Assembly (NCBI RefSeq): GCF_030272615.1
Contig: NC_081411.1
Span: 186,108,449 to 186,172,448 of the forward strand
Length of the DNA: 64,000 bases
Direction of reading: 5' to 3'
Origin: Cryptomeria japonica
Taxonomy: Eukaryota > Streptophyta > Pinopsida > Cupressales > Cupressaceae
Of this stretch, positions 1 to 11,464 are shown one piece after another. The position numbers were made by a program, and so were the translations under genes. How positions within the stretch are numbered: the first letter of the stretch is position 1; each line of letters opens with the position of its first letter. The notes below the pieces were generated by a model. That model worked only from the letters and a program-made list of their open reading frames with translations. It searched no databases and was not told the DNA's origin.

Positions 1-192
1 AAATATACTGTTCTTAGATGATGTCTCAATTTGTTCCACTAACTCTTGAGAGTCTTGCAAATCATCAGATAATCTTCTTCTTCCTTTCAGATATTTTTGC
101 ATTTGTCTTTGCATGTTTGCAATCACTTGATTAGCATGATCCAGTTCTTCTTGCAGATACACAATCCTCTGAGATTGTTTATAGCCTTCCAT
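1..192 (-). CDS. 5' end of gag of a minus-strand copia element (partial, runs off the window)
   Basis: A short open frame reads leftward from an ATG at 192-190 and is still open at the window edge after 64 codons. The peptide begins MEGYKQSQRIVYLQEELDHA and is rich in Glu, Gln, Leu and Lys with heptad-like spacing, so a coiled coil is likely. It lies about 50 nt inside a primer-binding site and an LTR, the position of gag. Its character matches the coiled-coil gag N-termini of the elements at 9907 and 39877. No zinc knuckle is visible because the ORF is cut by the window. Whether the full gene is intact cannot be seen. Confidence 0.6.
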   Translation of the reverse strand, partial: MEGYKQSQRIVYLQEELDHANQVIANMQRQMQKYLKGRRRLSDDLQDSQELVEQIETSSKNSIF

Positions 193-240
193 TGATAAGA
201 TCTTTCTCTTTAGGCAGTTAAACCCTTTTCCAAGATTCGA

Positions 241-251
241 GCTCTGATACA
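241..251 (-). other. Primer-binding site (initiator-Met tRNA), minus strand
   Basis: Read on the minus strand this is TGTATCAGAGC, one mismatch from the canonical plant copia PBS TGGTATCAGAGC complementary to the 3' end of initiator-Met tRNA. It lies 3 nt from the LTR edge at 255, which fixes the element's orientation. Confidence 0.75.
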
Positions 252-254
252 AAT

Positions 255-1400
255 TGTTAGGCCCAAGATGGAAAGCTAATGTACTGAGAGGGGAGGGGTG
301 AATCAGTACTCCAAAACTTTTCTTCAATAATTTTACTGTTATGTATTAACTGAATAGTGCAGTAACATAATATAAAGCTAAAACAAATAGATAACAATCA
401 TACATGATTCACTCAATAACATATTTATTTTGGTTATGTGGAAACTCTTGGTTAGAGAGAAAAACTATGGTGGGGATGGCACCCACAACTTCACTACTAC
501 AATAATAAAGAGTGCTCGGTTAGAGCTACATGTTTAGCTTTTTTTGATAGCTTACCCTATTAGGAGTATCAAGATTTGTTAGATCTACCTTGCTAAAGGA
601 TTTCATAACACTTAAACTAAATGATGCACCTGATTAGAGGCTTTACACTTTATAGACTTGATTAGAGTCTTTTACCCTGTTAAAGGTTTCTCTTACAACT
701 TCAAAATATTACAATAAAATCATTACAAATATCTGCAACTTTACAATTGGAATGTTATAGCAGATTCTATGTGCTTAGAATAAGTTACCTTGCTTATAGC
801 ATACCTCGGTAACCCATATAGTAACTCAGTAAACCCTTCTATTTACTCTATTCTTCAACTATTCTTTGAAAACCTTCTCGGTGACCTCTGTGTCTCTGTA
901 ACAATCTTCTTACACTCATGCACACACACATTCACTATCTTTAATTCTTCACTCATACTATATAAATAGATCTCTTATGATAGTGATCCATTCATTGCTT
1001 CAATCTTACAAATATGATTTATCGAATGAATTACCATGCAAATTATTTCATTGGTTAGATGACCTCAAAATCATACACAATCTTTAAGTACAATTCCCAA
1101 TGTGATAACGGTTAGATGTGCCTCGATCTTGTAACACTTTTTCATATGCATGTCCAGGTTCAATGAATCTGATAACACGTTTCACTCGGTGTATATCAAC
1201 TTAGTGTGTCATCTTTGTTGCTCGGTAGACATGAAATGATACTCAATAGACAGCTCAGTGTATACTATGTTTTGAGACTTACTTTCTTCTATAACCAACT
1301 AGACTATTCATACCGACTGAATGTCTCAGTAGAGATAACCGACTAGAGTATATAGTATAACTTTGACATAAAACTAATGGCAACTTGATAAGTAGTAACA
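255..1400 (-). repeat. 5' LTR of the left-edge minus-strand copia element
   Basis: The block runs from TGTTAG next to the PBS to GTAACA at 1400, giving about 1146 bp with the TG...CA termini of an LTR. Positions 586-1400 recur in the same orientation at 62767-63574, where a polypurine tract follows; this confirms the right-hand end. The C-run motif shared by the Sirevirus-like LTR ends of this window is visible as GAGAGGGGAGGGGTGAATC near 277-295 on the plus strand. No gene lies in this stretch. Confidence 0.8.
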
Positions 1401-4400
1401 AAGATGAGAGTTCATCTTCTCCTATGGAGGAAGATGACAACTTTTCTCTTCATAATGCATCCATTTTGGATGAAGGTAGCACTAGTCGTTCCAATGAAAA
1501 CGGTAGTTCAAATGATGTGTGGACTCTTGAGTTTGATGGTAGCTATGCTACAAATGGATCCAAAGCTGGCATAGTTCTCATATCTCCTAAGGGAGAGATC
1601 TTCCCTTATTCCTTCAAACTACAATTCGCTAATACTAACAATAAAGCTGAATATGAGTTGCTTTTGTTAGGAATGAGCATTGCATTGAAAAGAGGAATCA
1701 GAATTCTTCACGCGCAAGGTGATGCAGAATTAGTAGTTTGTCAAGTAAGGAGTATGTATTAGACTAGAAATGATAGACTCGGCCATTACCATAATTTGGT
1801 ATGGGAAAATATTGAAGATTTTGATGCTTTTAGCATCTTAGTTATGCCTCATGAGTACAATGATATGGTTGATTCCCTTGTTGTTTCAGCTACTTTGTTG
1901 ATTCCCCATCTTGGCTTTGGTCAAGATTAATACATTATTAAATTAATCAGTATACCTAGTGTACCTAAAAATTGGGATCATTGGCAGATGTTCAATGATG
2001 ATAAGTAGAATAATAATTTCCTGCAAGTAGAAGATGGTTTCAATAACCTATACTTTGAAGGGAGTAATTCTCTTACTTCTTTCTCATCAAATTAAATGTC
2101 TGGAACATCATCTGAATCGAATGAAAATATTCTTTAGCTGAAAGGAAATAAAATTCCCAAGGGGTTGGTTTCCATTGAAAAAAAATTTGATCAACATGAT
2201 CGTTATATCAAGAGACGACAACAAGAAAGTGTTGATTCTCCTATGGGATATGAAAAATATAATATTGGCTCAGATGAAGCCCTCAAATTTGTTAATATTG
2301 CCAATAACTGCACTTCGGATCAAAGAGATCAGTTTATTCATCTTTTGCGCCAATACCATGATGTCTTGGCATATTCATATGATAATCTTAAATCTTTTCA
2401 ACCCCAAGAAGTGCAACATGATATTACCCTCAAGATTGGTGTAGTCCCCTTTAGATAAAAGCAGCACCAGTATAATCCAAAAGTTTTAGGTATCATTCTT
2501 TCTGAGATTAAAAATATACTTGATGCTCAAATTATCTTTCCAATCCATCATTCAACATGGTTGGCAAATATAGTGCTAGTGCGTAAAAAGAATGGAGAAA
2601 TATGAATCTGCGTTGATTTCAGAAATCTTAACCAATTGTCACTCAAGGATAATTATCCATTACCAATCATGGATCAAGTTTAGCAAATAGTGACGGGTTC
2701 TAAAATGCTCTCTATGTTAGATGCATTTTTAGGATACAATTAGATTGAGGTTAGTGAATCTGATCAGCATAAGACTGCATTCACTAATTTGTGGGGCACA
2801 TTTGCCTACCGCAGAATGCCTTTTGGGTTGATCAATGTAGGAGCTACTTTCCAATGAGCTATGGACTTGGCCTTCCATTGTATCATGGGAAGATATATTG
2901 TAGTATATCTTGATGATCTAACTCTTTTTTCCAAAGACCATGAGAATCATCTTTTTCACCTAAAAGATGTACTTGAAAGATGTCAGAAGCATGTCATTTC
3001 CCTTAACCCCAAGAAGTCATTTTTAGGGGTGATTGAGGAAAAACTCCTTGGTCATATTGTTTCCAAGGAGGGAATAAAAATTGATCCTAAAAGGGTTAAA
3101 TCTATTCAAACTCTTCCTCTGCCATCCAATAAGACCATTGTTCATTCCTTCTTTGGTAAGGTACATTTTCTATAGAGATTCACTCCTAACTTTGCAAAAA
3201 AGACTCGTCATATCATGGATATGATGAAGGGAAAGGTTGTTTTCTATTGGAATTCATAAGGAAAAGCTACATTCAATGAAATCAAGGATGCAATCACCTA
3301 TGCACCTGTATTGGTATGTCCCAACTACACTAAGGAGTTCATCATGTATAGTTATACTTCCGAGCATACTATGTCTTCTATTCTGATGCAAAATAATTAA
3401 GAAGAGATTGAATCTCCTATTGCTTTCATGAGTTTTCCTTTAAAGTCTCATGAACTCAAGTATTCCTCTATTGAGAAGAATTCTTATGTTGTTGTGAAAG
3501 CAGTCAAGAATTTATGTATTTTATATCTTAAATTCTCATACCATTGTGTTAGTCTCTGATACATTAGTCAAGTCTATCTTGACACAATAGGAGTTTGCCA
3601 CAAGAAGAGGGAATTGGATTTCCAAAATCCAAGAGTATGATTTGGAGATTAGGCCTACGAAGCTTGTTAGAGGAAGAGGACTTTGTCAGCTGATGGCGGA
3701 AGGGATTCCAAAGGAGCAAGAATTGGATGATTTTGAAGATCTTCCCAAGGTGTTGTTTGTTAGCACCATTGATGAATGGTACTCTAATATAGCATTTTTC
3801 TTGACTTATGGTGAATGTCCACAACATTTGTCATTCAAGGAAAAGAGGATATCAAGTTGAAAGTTGGGAACTTCATATTATGGGATACTAGTTTGTACAA
3901 AAGAGCAATTGATGGTACTTTCCTTCATTGTGTTGACAAAGCACAATAAATCAAATAGCTAGAATCTTTCCATGATAAGGCTTGTAGTGGTCATTTGTCC
4001 ACACCATTGACTGCTCACAAAATTTTGAGAGCTAAGTATTATTGGCCTATTCTCTTTCAAGATGCTTTTAGATGGGTGCGTAAATGTATACATTATCAGT
4101 AGCTTGTGGGCAAACAAAAACTTGCAACATTACCATTGAAACTAGTGATTGTTGAAGAACGTTTCCAACAATGGGGCATTGATTTCATTGGTGTGATCAA
4201 TCCTTCTTCAAGTGTAGGTCATTCGTAGGTTCTTACTGCTATAGATTATTTCACCAAATGGGTGGAAGCAATACCGGTAAAGAACACTACTTCTAAGATA
4301 GTGTGCAGATTCCTCAAGGAGAATATTATTTCTAGATTTGGTGTTCCATACAATATTGTGATTGATAATGCAGCCACATTTTCTTCCTCTAAAATTTCAC

Positions 4401-5041
4401 AATTTGGCTTTGAATATAGTATTTTATTAACCCATTCATCTGATTATTACCCCCAAGGTAATGGTCAGGCGGAATCAAGTAACAAAAATTTGATTACCAT
4501 TATTCAAAAACTTGTGGAAGAAAATTAAAGGTCTTGGCATAAGGCTCTTTTTGATTATTTATGGGCGGACAAAATTACACCCAAAGGGGCTATTGGAATG
4601 TCACCATTTCAGCTTCTTTATGAGATCAATGCAGACATACCCCTCACTTTGGAACTTCCTGCTCTTAAATTGGCTAAAGAAATTGAAGACCAAACTTTTG
4701 AGAATACTTTAGACAAAAGGATCATGTACCTTTCTTAGCTGCAAGAACAAAGAACACAAGTGGTGGACCAGATCGCTCAGCACCAACAACAAGTCAATGT
4801 CCTTTTTGAAAAAAAAGCAAAGAAAAGAGGATTCCAAGTTGGTGATCATGTGTTGCTTCGAGATAAGCAAAGGGAGCCAAAAGGTTTACATGGAAAATTT
4901 GATTCTTTTTGGCGAGGACCTTTCACTATTCATCGTATTGTTGGAGAAGATAGTTTTAACTTGGCTTATCATGATGGTACACCATTTGCACTGCCCTATA
5001 ATGGTCAGCATTTGAAGAATTACTTTAAATTGAAAGTTTGA
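1401..5041 (+). pseudogene. Element D pol: aRNase H - RT - RNase H - integrase, Ty3/gypsy Tat type (broken)
   Basis: Most of the region reads in one frame (starts equal 2 modulo 3) with many in-frame stops. The stretch about 3530-3860 is shifted by a frame and then returns. Domains seen: an extra RNase H at about 1520-1760 (FDGSYATNGSKAG, then NNKAEYE, then GDAELV); RT at about 2460-3200 (CVDFRNLN, MPFGL, YLDD at 2906-2917); the usual RNase H with its HELKYS motif near 3450; and integrase at about 3960-4530 (WGIDF, VIDNAA, PQGNGQAESS). The C-terminus at 4760-5041 has the GKF..FWRGPF pattern seen at the end of Ty3 integrases. The extra RNase H precedes RT, unlike element H. There is no upstream gag or protease in view. 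Confidence 0.9.
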
Positions 5042-5067
5042 GGTAACTTCTTGTAAATAATGTCTTT

Positions 5068-5098
5068 TTCTTTTTTCTTTTTTCTTTTTTCTTTTTGT
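5068..5098 (+). repeat. Pyrimidine microsatellite (TTTTTTC/TTTTC)n
   Basis: Repeated CTTTTTT units just downstream of the integrase stop codon. Simple-sequence tract, no function inferred. Confidence 0.8.
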
Positions 5099-5125
5099 CT
5101 TTTGTTTGTTTGTTTTGCGTTGATT

Positions 5126-5150
5126 GACTCTGTGGCCCAATGGATAAGAG
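5126..5150 (+). other. tRNA-Arg-like 5' fragment
   Basis: GACTCTGTGGCCCAATGGAT and the following AAG resemble the acceptor and D-arm half of a plant tRNA-Arg, including an A-box-like TGGCCCAATGG. The sequence downstream does not continue into a recognisable anticodon arm or a GGTTCGA T-arm. I call it a fragment or chance match, not a gene. Confidence 0.3.
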
Positions 5151-5839
5151 GAAGGCACTAAGAGATCTGGTTTCTATTCTTTCACAATCTTGAAAGATAA
5201 ATGAAATAATTCCCTAGTCAGAACCAGTTGTTGTCCTCATTTTTGTTTTCAAAAATGAAGGATGATTACATGAAACTTTTGTCAAAAAAATGAAAATTTT
5301 ACTCTACAACACGCTTCCCGAGGCCAAATTTCAACTAATCCTTGGACTGTCTTAATCCTTAGTCCATCCTCGAATTAAGATTCAAATTTTCTCACATTCT
5401 AGGTTTGTTTACTATGTCTTTCCTTCAATTTTGGGTTTTTTCTCCCTGACTGCAGGTGGGAAATTTTCCTTGAATTGCAACTTTTAATGATTTTGTTTGT
5501 TTTAGTCTTTGTAGGGAAATTTTTGGCTAATTACAAGTGCACTTTATTGAAAAAAGAACTTGTAACTTACATTTTATTTCCCCCTTGATGCTTTTTGTCT
5601 TTTTTAGTTTTAATAGGGATTTTTTGGATAATTTACAAGTTAATTTGAAATTGCATATTTATAAATAACTTGTAATTCTTTTCTAAAACCCCTATTTTAA
5701 TGTCTTTTGCTTGTAATAGGGATTTTAAACCCCTATTACATGTGTTAAGTTATTAGAACTTCTTGTAGGGATTTTATTTTCCCTTTACAAGTAATTTGTA
5801 ACTTACACATCTCTCTCCATAACCCGGTTTTGCTTAGAA

Positions 5840-6085
5840 ATGAAATAAAGTGACAATTTTAAACTTGCTATTGTGCCCAAAAAACCTGATTTTCATCATA
5901 AAGTGTAAATTGGGGAGTTTTAAACTTGTAATTGCATTTCCAAAATCCGATTTTGGCTTGTTGACAGAAAAGTAACATTTTCAACTTGCAATATGGGAAT
6001 TAAAACCCAATTTTCTCTATTGCATGAAAATGAAACTTGTATTTCTTTCCCAAAAACCCGATTTTCCTCTCCTAAGACAATTTTG
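5840..6085 (+). repeat. Degenerate tandem repeats in the element D spacer
   Basis: Four or five imperfect units of roughly 60-70 nt alternate an ACTTG(T/C)AAT-like motif with an AAAACCCGATTTT-like motif (near 5825, 5880, 5940, 6005 and 6055). Similar motifs continue more loosely on both sides. Confidence 0.5.
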
Positions 6086-6435
6086 CCATAAATTCTTTCC
6101 AATTTTTGTATTAAAATTCATGGACCAGGGAGGCATTTTTGTTGCACGGTGATTTGTGTGACCTATAGGACACATTGCTGCTGATTTGGTGAATGATTCA
6201 ACCCTTATTTTCTGCTAAACTATTTTCCATGTGATTCCTAACACCCACATTTTGGTGGATCCAAACTTCACAAAGCTGCAATCTCCTAAGTCATTTTTGC
6301 TTTCCATGCTAAGGCGTTGGGGTTTGATGGAGGATTGACCACTTCTTATGCCTCTAATTTTTCTTTTGTTGTCATGTTTTTCTACCCAAGGCATTTTACA
6401 AAAGAATGGAAAGGTTTTAGAATATGGTTTATTCT

Positions 6436-6444
6436 CTATTTAAG
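6436..6444 (+). promoter_or_regulatory. TATA-like site upstream of the element D accessory ORF
   Basis: CTATTTAAG followed by a pyrimidine-rich TTCTTCCTCCTCC stretch, a layout like plant core promoters. It lies about 700 nt before the ATG at 7148. Sequence evidence only. Confidence 0.3.
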
Positions 6445-7147
6445 AGTTCTTCCTCCTCCTTTCAAAGATTGATCATCTTTTTGAAGAGGCATTTTTAGTT
6501 TGAAGTAAGGTATGATTTCTTTCCTTTATTTATTTCATTTTCTTGTTTTCTTGTCTTCTTTTTTTTCCTTTCTAGTTGTAAATTTAAATATATGTTTATT
6601 TTGCCCCAAAAATCGATTTTATGAGAGATATTTTCCCCTTTGTAAAGCAATTTTTGAATTGCATTGTTCTTCCCCATTTTCCCTCTTTACTTTTATTCAT
6701 GATTTAAATATTGATTACAAGTTGGATGAAAATCATTGTTCTTCCCTTATGGTTACAAGAATTTAATCATAATTTTTCAAAATTCCAAGTTGTAAAGATG
6801 AAAAATACCCATCCTTCTAAAATCAGGTTTTTAGAACTGGATTGCATTTCCAAAGTTCTTCCCATTTTCTTGGAAATGACATTCCCAAAATCTTCCCATT
6901 TTTATCCATCCATATCACCTATATCCGTACTTTCTATTCATGTCATTTCCCACAATTCTAATTCTCATTTTTTATTCATTTCTCCATTTTCCGTTTTACA
7001 AGTATACTTGCATTCAGGTTTTAAAAATCCGATTGCATGTGCACTCTTCACAACTTTTGTACTTGTAAAATTTTCCCCAAGATCTTAAATTGGTCAAATT
7101 CAATTTCCACTATTCTCATTTATTTCCCATCTTTCTCTCACAAAATC

Positions 7148-8692
7148 ATGAAGTGCAAGGATTGGGAGTTCTTCCCATTTAAAGAAGGAAAAATGTTAGT
7201 TGCAGCATATTATGATGTTGCCTTAACACTTTTAAGTCGTCATCGCAATATACCAAGTTGTCCTTCAATGTCAGATTTACCAGCCTCTCCTATTCCAAAG
7301 AAGATGAAGCATAAATATGACAAGTATCAGAGTGAAGTTTCACCTTCGCAAGTTTCCTCTCCTTTGGATCGCATAAAAGATACGAAGATAGGGCATGTGG
7401 ACATGTCAGAATTTGTCAAGAGAGTGGAGGATCTGCAGGATAGTAATATGTAGCGGCTGTTGGATAGCCACATCCATCATGCATCCTCTTTCTAGTGGCT
7501 GCCCTCAAACCTGAATTTGTTCTCTCTTGCACCCATCGCTTTGACAAAGAGATAAGAACCATTAAAAATGATGATGGTGAAGCAATAATCCATCTTGATG
7601 CAGATACAATTGAGAAATTCTTCAGAATACCACTAGCACCTGTTTATATGGAAATTTCAAAGGATAGTGTAGCCGAGTACTATATCAAGAGGGAAAAGAA
7701 CTATAAATGTCATATTAAAAGGTGGATTCATGAGCCACGAGCTGCCTTCTCAAAGTGGGATAAGTTGTACCATTGCGATTTTAAGTGGGAAATTGGAGAC
7801 ATCATAACTCTCCTCAGTAGGATGATGGGTCTTGAACACTCCAATGTTTTTGACCCCTGGATGTATCAGTTTACCATGTTCATAAGAAAATCCCATCATA
7901 TATCATGGGGAGAGATTATCAGTGAAGCTTTATGCAAGCAACTTGCAGTAGTCCCTACCACCATGACTTTCTACATGAATCCATACTTAGTGTATTTGAC
8001 AATGTCACTCAGACATTTCCTTGGTATTTCTACCAAGGGTGACCGCTCGCTTATACCTATATGGGAATATTATGATCAGATGCCTTTGAGACCGAGAAAA
8101 TTCTATTTCAAAAGAGTTCAAGATGCATTCTTTGGCTACTTATTTTCTAGTATGATAGGACTCTAAACAACAGAAGGGTGTCAAATGAGGCATGGGAAAG
8201 AGTGAATGAGTATGGGTGCTTGTTTCTTCAACCTTTATCTATATGAGAGTTGGATTCTATAGTGGGTAGTCATAGATGCTCCCTAGATACCTGACTGATA
8301 AGATCATTCTTATGGAGTCGGGAAGGCAGATCATGGTTGTGCATGCTCATCATTCTGCTAGACATAAGGTTGGAATGGGGATTTGTACAACAAACCCATT
8401 AAAAATTGGTCAGTATTATCTTGTCACTTCCATCAAAGCCAAAGCTATGGAGACTGAGATGCAGGAGATTAAACTCAAAAGGTTTAAGTCCAAGGAAGAT
8501 TTTGATTTGTGAGGTATGAAGGAAAAGATCAAAAAGTCCTTCATGCATGTGCATCATATTGAGGATATCTAGTTAGATCTTCATACAAAAATGGAGGTTC
8601 TCAAGATGGACTACTAGAGGCTTACTGTTGAGAAGGTTATCAATCTAAACTTGGTGGACGTTCCACAAAGAATGATCGATGATGGTTATGTG
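7148..8692 (+). pseudogene. Element D accessory ORF, N-terminal part (unknown protein; continues at 21983)
   Basis: The best start is ATG 7148 (MKCKDWEFFPFKEGKMLV). The frame runs to a stop at 7451, shifts by one near 7490, runs open 7495-8166, then continues from 8276 in the first frame up to the insertion point of element A. The protein is not a standard retroelement enzyme. Its middle has an H-R-F...D-G-E...I-H-L-D-A-D-T-I-E-K-F-F-R-I-P pattern, faintly like the plant mobile domain signature, followed by a W.EII.E.L...L and FYMNPYLVYLTMSLRHFLGI helical segment. The latter resembles a segment of the accessory proteins of A and B. It sits downstream of integrase, where some Tat and Athila elements carry an extra ORF. 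Function unknown. Confidence 0.65.
8688..8692. repeat. Target-site duplication ATGTG of element A (left copy)
   Basis: ATGTG immediately before the LTR start at 8693; the same five bases follow the second LTR at 21983-21987. Removing element A and one copy leaves the element D reading frame continuous. Confidence 0.85.
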
Positions 8693-9857
8693 TGTTGGCA
8701 TTCTTGATGATGATGTTGTGATTGTCATTGATGGACACACACTTGCTTTGAGATCACTTTTTGTATGTATGAGTTATACTCAACCAATATTTTTTCCAAC
8801 TGGTATTATGTATTATTATCTTTAGACTATCAGTGTTTTGCAGAAAAGTGTTTACCGATCTCAAGTGGTATGAAGACCTCAAGTGGTATGTAGACCTCAA
8901 GTGGTTTGAGGATCTCAAGTGGAATGAAGGAACTTAAGCGACAGTTATCATTTTTCCTAGTCTTCATTTTTGACAACCGGTAATCGATTAAATGTATGAA
9001 CTGGTATTACTCTATGATGAGTTACCAACCGGTATTTTTGTGATGAGTTATCATCCACTGACACTTTGGTAGTGATTCTGTATCATTTTACCAAATGTGA
9101 CTAGATGCACTTAACCTAAGAACTTGCAATGTAATCCTATTGGACCGACATGAAATCAGATTCCTTTATTAGGACAACATGTCTAGGGTTTTAGACATTG
9201 TTAGGGTTTTAGGTGGTTGATGAGTTTTTTGTATGTGCGATCTTAGAAGAGAAGATCTGGTCTGAGTGAAGAAATAGACTATAGATATATTGAAGACTGA
9301 AGCAATGCTGAAATGCATTAACAATGAGCTATCATGGATCTAACCAAGAAGACTATGCTATTTTCTAGATCACTCAATTGTTGATTACTCACATCTTTGA
9401 CAAGTCTGAGACCCTTAATCGGGTAGGCCCAGAAAAGCCTTTGTAAATCCTCTAACAAGGTGGTTCACAATTGTGGATCTGAAATCCTCTCACAAGGTAG
9501 TTTTTGATCAGACTTATCTCCTAACATAGATCGAGATTCCTAACAGGATCTATTCTAGTGAAGAACATTGTATGACCTTGAGAGGTCTGACCTTAAGTGG
9601 TCTGGTTTCTATTCTATAGATAGTTACTTGTGAGTCTCAACTCACTGTGGTTTTTCCCATTTGGGTTTCCATGTGAAAATCTCGTGTTATGGTGATTGTG
9701 CTCTTGTGGGTGAATGCCTTATTTGTTGTTTGGTTTGCATTTGCTTTAACCAGTTTGTTAGTAAATATGTTATATCGGTTGACTGCTAAATTTTTTAAGT
9801 GTTTGAGTTTAGTATTTTTTGGTATACTAATTCACCCCCCCTCTTAGTATTCCTCAA
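8693..9857 (+). repeat. Element A 5' LTR
   Basis: Begins TGTTGGCATTCTTGATGATG and ends two bases before the PBS, with the CCCCCCTCTTAGTAT motif near its 3' end. It has one extra copy of an 18-24 nt CTCAAGTGGTATG unit near 8870-8925 compared with the 3' LTR. Several AACCGGT-like palindromes occur. No gene. Confidence 0.9.
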
Positions 9858-9858
9858 T

Positions 9859-9870
9859 TGGTATCAGAGC
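9859..9870 (+). other. Element A primer-binding site (initiator-Met tRNA)
   Basis: TGGTATCAGAGC, a perfect complement to the 3' end of plant initiator-Met tRNA, directly downstream of the LTR. Confidence 0.95.
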
Positions 9871-9906
9871 CAACCTTTCTATAATTCTAACCACTTGGAA
9901 GGAGAT

Positions 9907-10684
9907 ATGGGGGAATACACTATGAGGGAACTTACTCATCAGCTCACTCAAACTGAGAAAGCCTATGATGAACTCAAAGTCAAATATAAGGCCTCTATGG
10001 CAAAATGAAGAGAGCATGTTGAGAAACTGATGGAGCTAACTGAAAATAATTCTTCTGATGAAGCAGACATGGAAGCCCTAGTTGAAGAAGTTGAAAACCT
10101 AAATGAGTCTAATGCCAACCTAAGAAGGGAACTGGAAGGACTGACTATCAGAATGTGTCAAGAGCTTGAGAACCAGAGGAAAGCTGAAGATCTGGTAAAA
10201 GACAAAGATCATTAGATCTCCAAGCTAAAGCAAGAAATCAGTGCACTTATCGCTTATCTCCAAGAGAGTAAAGTGGAAAAAGAAGAAATGCAAGGTGAAC
10301 TAAACATGGCTATTTCTGAGAATGCAACCTTGAAGGAGTCCAATGCTTCTATTACCAAGGAAATCACTGAAACAAAGGAGATACTTGCCAAATTCAATCA
10401 GAGTGCTACTAAGTTAGAGTAAAAGCTTGAATTAGCAAAATTGGTGAAGAATACTAATGGACTTGGTTTCTCTGGGTATGAGGAAGGTGAGACCTCTAGA
10501 GAAAAATATGTAGCATCAAAGAAGCAACTGACATCAAAGGATAAAGGAAAGCAAAAGTTCAAACCTTTTTTCTTTAATTGTCTCAAGGAAGGACATACTA
10601 CTAATGTATGTAGAAATAAGGCTTACAATAATTTTCCTTACTTTCTAAACAATAAGCCTAGATCCAATAGATTCAATGAAAACT
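9907..10684 (+). pseudogene. Element A gag, N-terminal part (coiled coil and first zinc knuckle; continues at 16383)
   Basis: From ATG 9907 (MGEYTMRELTHQLTQTEKAY) one frame runs to 10684 with in-frame stops at 10006, 10213 and about 10420. Long coiled-coil stretches are evident (ANLRRELEGLTIRMCQELEN and later repeats). The first zinc knuckle at about 10564-10610 is FNCLKEGHTTNVCR, whose first Cys is changed to Phe. Gag packages the RNA and forms the particle. Element N interrupts the gene at the second knuckle. The segment LRRELEGLTIRMCQELENQR matches LRQENNNMRNEMQDMTMRLCKDIEDR-type sequence in element B's gag, showing that A and B are related. Confidence 0.8.
10680..10684. repeat. Target-site duplication AAACT of element N (left copy)
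   Basis: AAACT precedes the N LTR and recurs at 16383-16387 after the other LTR. Removing N and one copy rejoins element A's gag in frame within a zinc knuckle. Confidence 0.9.
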
Positions 10685-11205
10685 TGTTAGAAATTGGGAT
10701 CTAAGGAAACTAATAATTATAAACAAGATTATAAAGTAAATGAAATATGAAACATACATGCAAAATGTACGCATTACACAAGAAATACATGGGGAAAACC
10801 CTTTCAGGTAAAAAACCCCATAAAGCATCATTTAATTAAAACACTTACAAATATAGTCTATAATAAAATAGACATGAACCTGGGGACACTCCTCCAATAC
10901 TTCCACATGACCAATAATACCTCATATGCATAATCATACAACTCACCATAAAGCTCCAAATTCACACACCTCTCAAATGAGAGAGAACCTCCTTAAATAT
11001 AAGAGGAAGGGTGACTTCACTAGTCACACCTTTTCAATAACCCCCACTCATAAATAATTAATAATCTAATAGTTATTAGATTATAATTATTTCAAATGGG
11101 ATATGCTTATAAAGCATATAATATATAAGGTTTTATAACCTTATATTAGAACATTATATATAAATGTTATAAGGATGTGATCCCTAATAACATTATGTTC
11201 TAACA
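10685..11205 (-). repeat. Element N 3' LTR (left copy)
   Basis: Begins TGTTAGAAATTGGGATCTAA and ends TTCTAACA, matching 15861-16382. A polypurine tract lies just inside it. No gene. Confidence 0.9.
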
Positions 11206-11218
11206 CTCCCCCTTAATG
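11206..11218 (-). other. Element N polypurine tract
   Basis: CTCCCCCTTAATG on the plus strand; AAGGGGGAG on the minus strand abuts the LTR, the expected plus-strand primer. Confidence 0.8.
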
Positions 11219-11464
11219 TTAATAGGGGATCACATGTCAATTTCCATAGAAGAAAAAATGAAGCACCCCAGTAATGTAGGTCTTCTTTGACAGTGATAAA
11301 TAGGGACACAAATATATGCCAACATGAAGATCATGCATTCTGGACTACATGAAAGTCATCTTGTCATAATTTATAATCCCAGTGTTTTAAAAATGATGGT
11401 GTGAGGTCTTAAAAAATTATATTGGAGCCACGGTCCCCTCAAATTAGCCTCTCCCCAGGTTCAT

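Larger units (their letters stand above)
5042..7147 (+). other. Non-coding spacer of element D between integrase and the accessory ORF
   Basis: About 2.1 kb without a supportable gene. It opens with a TTTTTC-type pyrimidine tract (5068-5098), then holds a tRNA-like fragment (5126-5150) and degenerate repeats built around ACTTGTAATT and CCCAAAAACCCGATTTT (5840-6085). A TATA-like CTATTTAAG lies at 6436-6444, roughly 700 nt before the next ORF. The short open frames here have no recognisable domain. Confidence 0.6.

Noticed and set aside
9859..9870. TGGTATCAGAGC as part of a tRNA-Met gene
   Set aside because: Only the 3'-terminal complement is present, next to an LTR; it is a primer-binding site. 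The same holds at 15850, 36694 and 39890.
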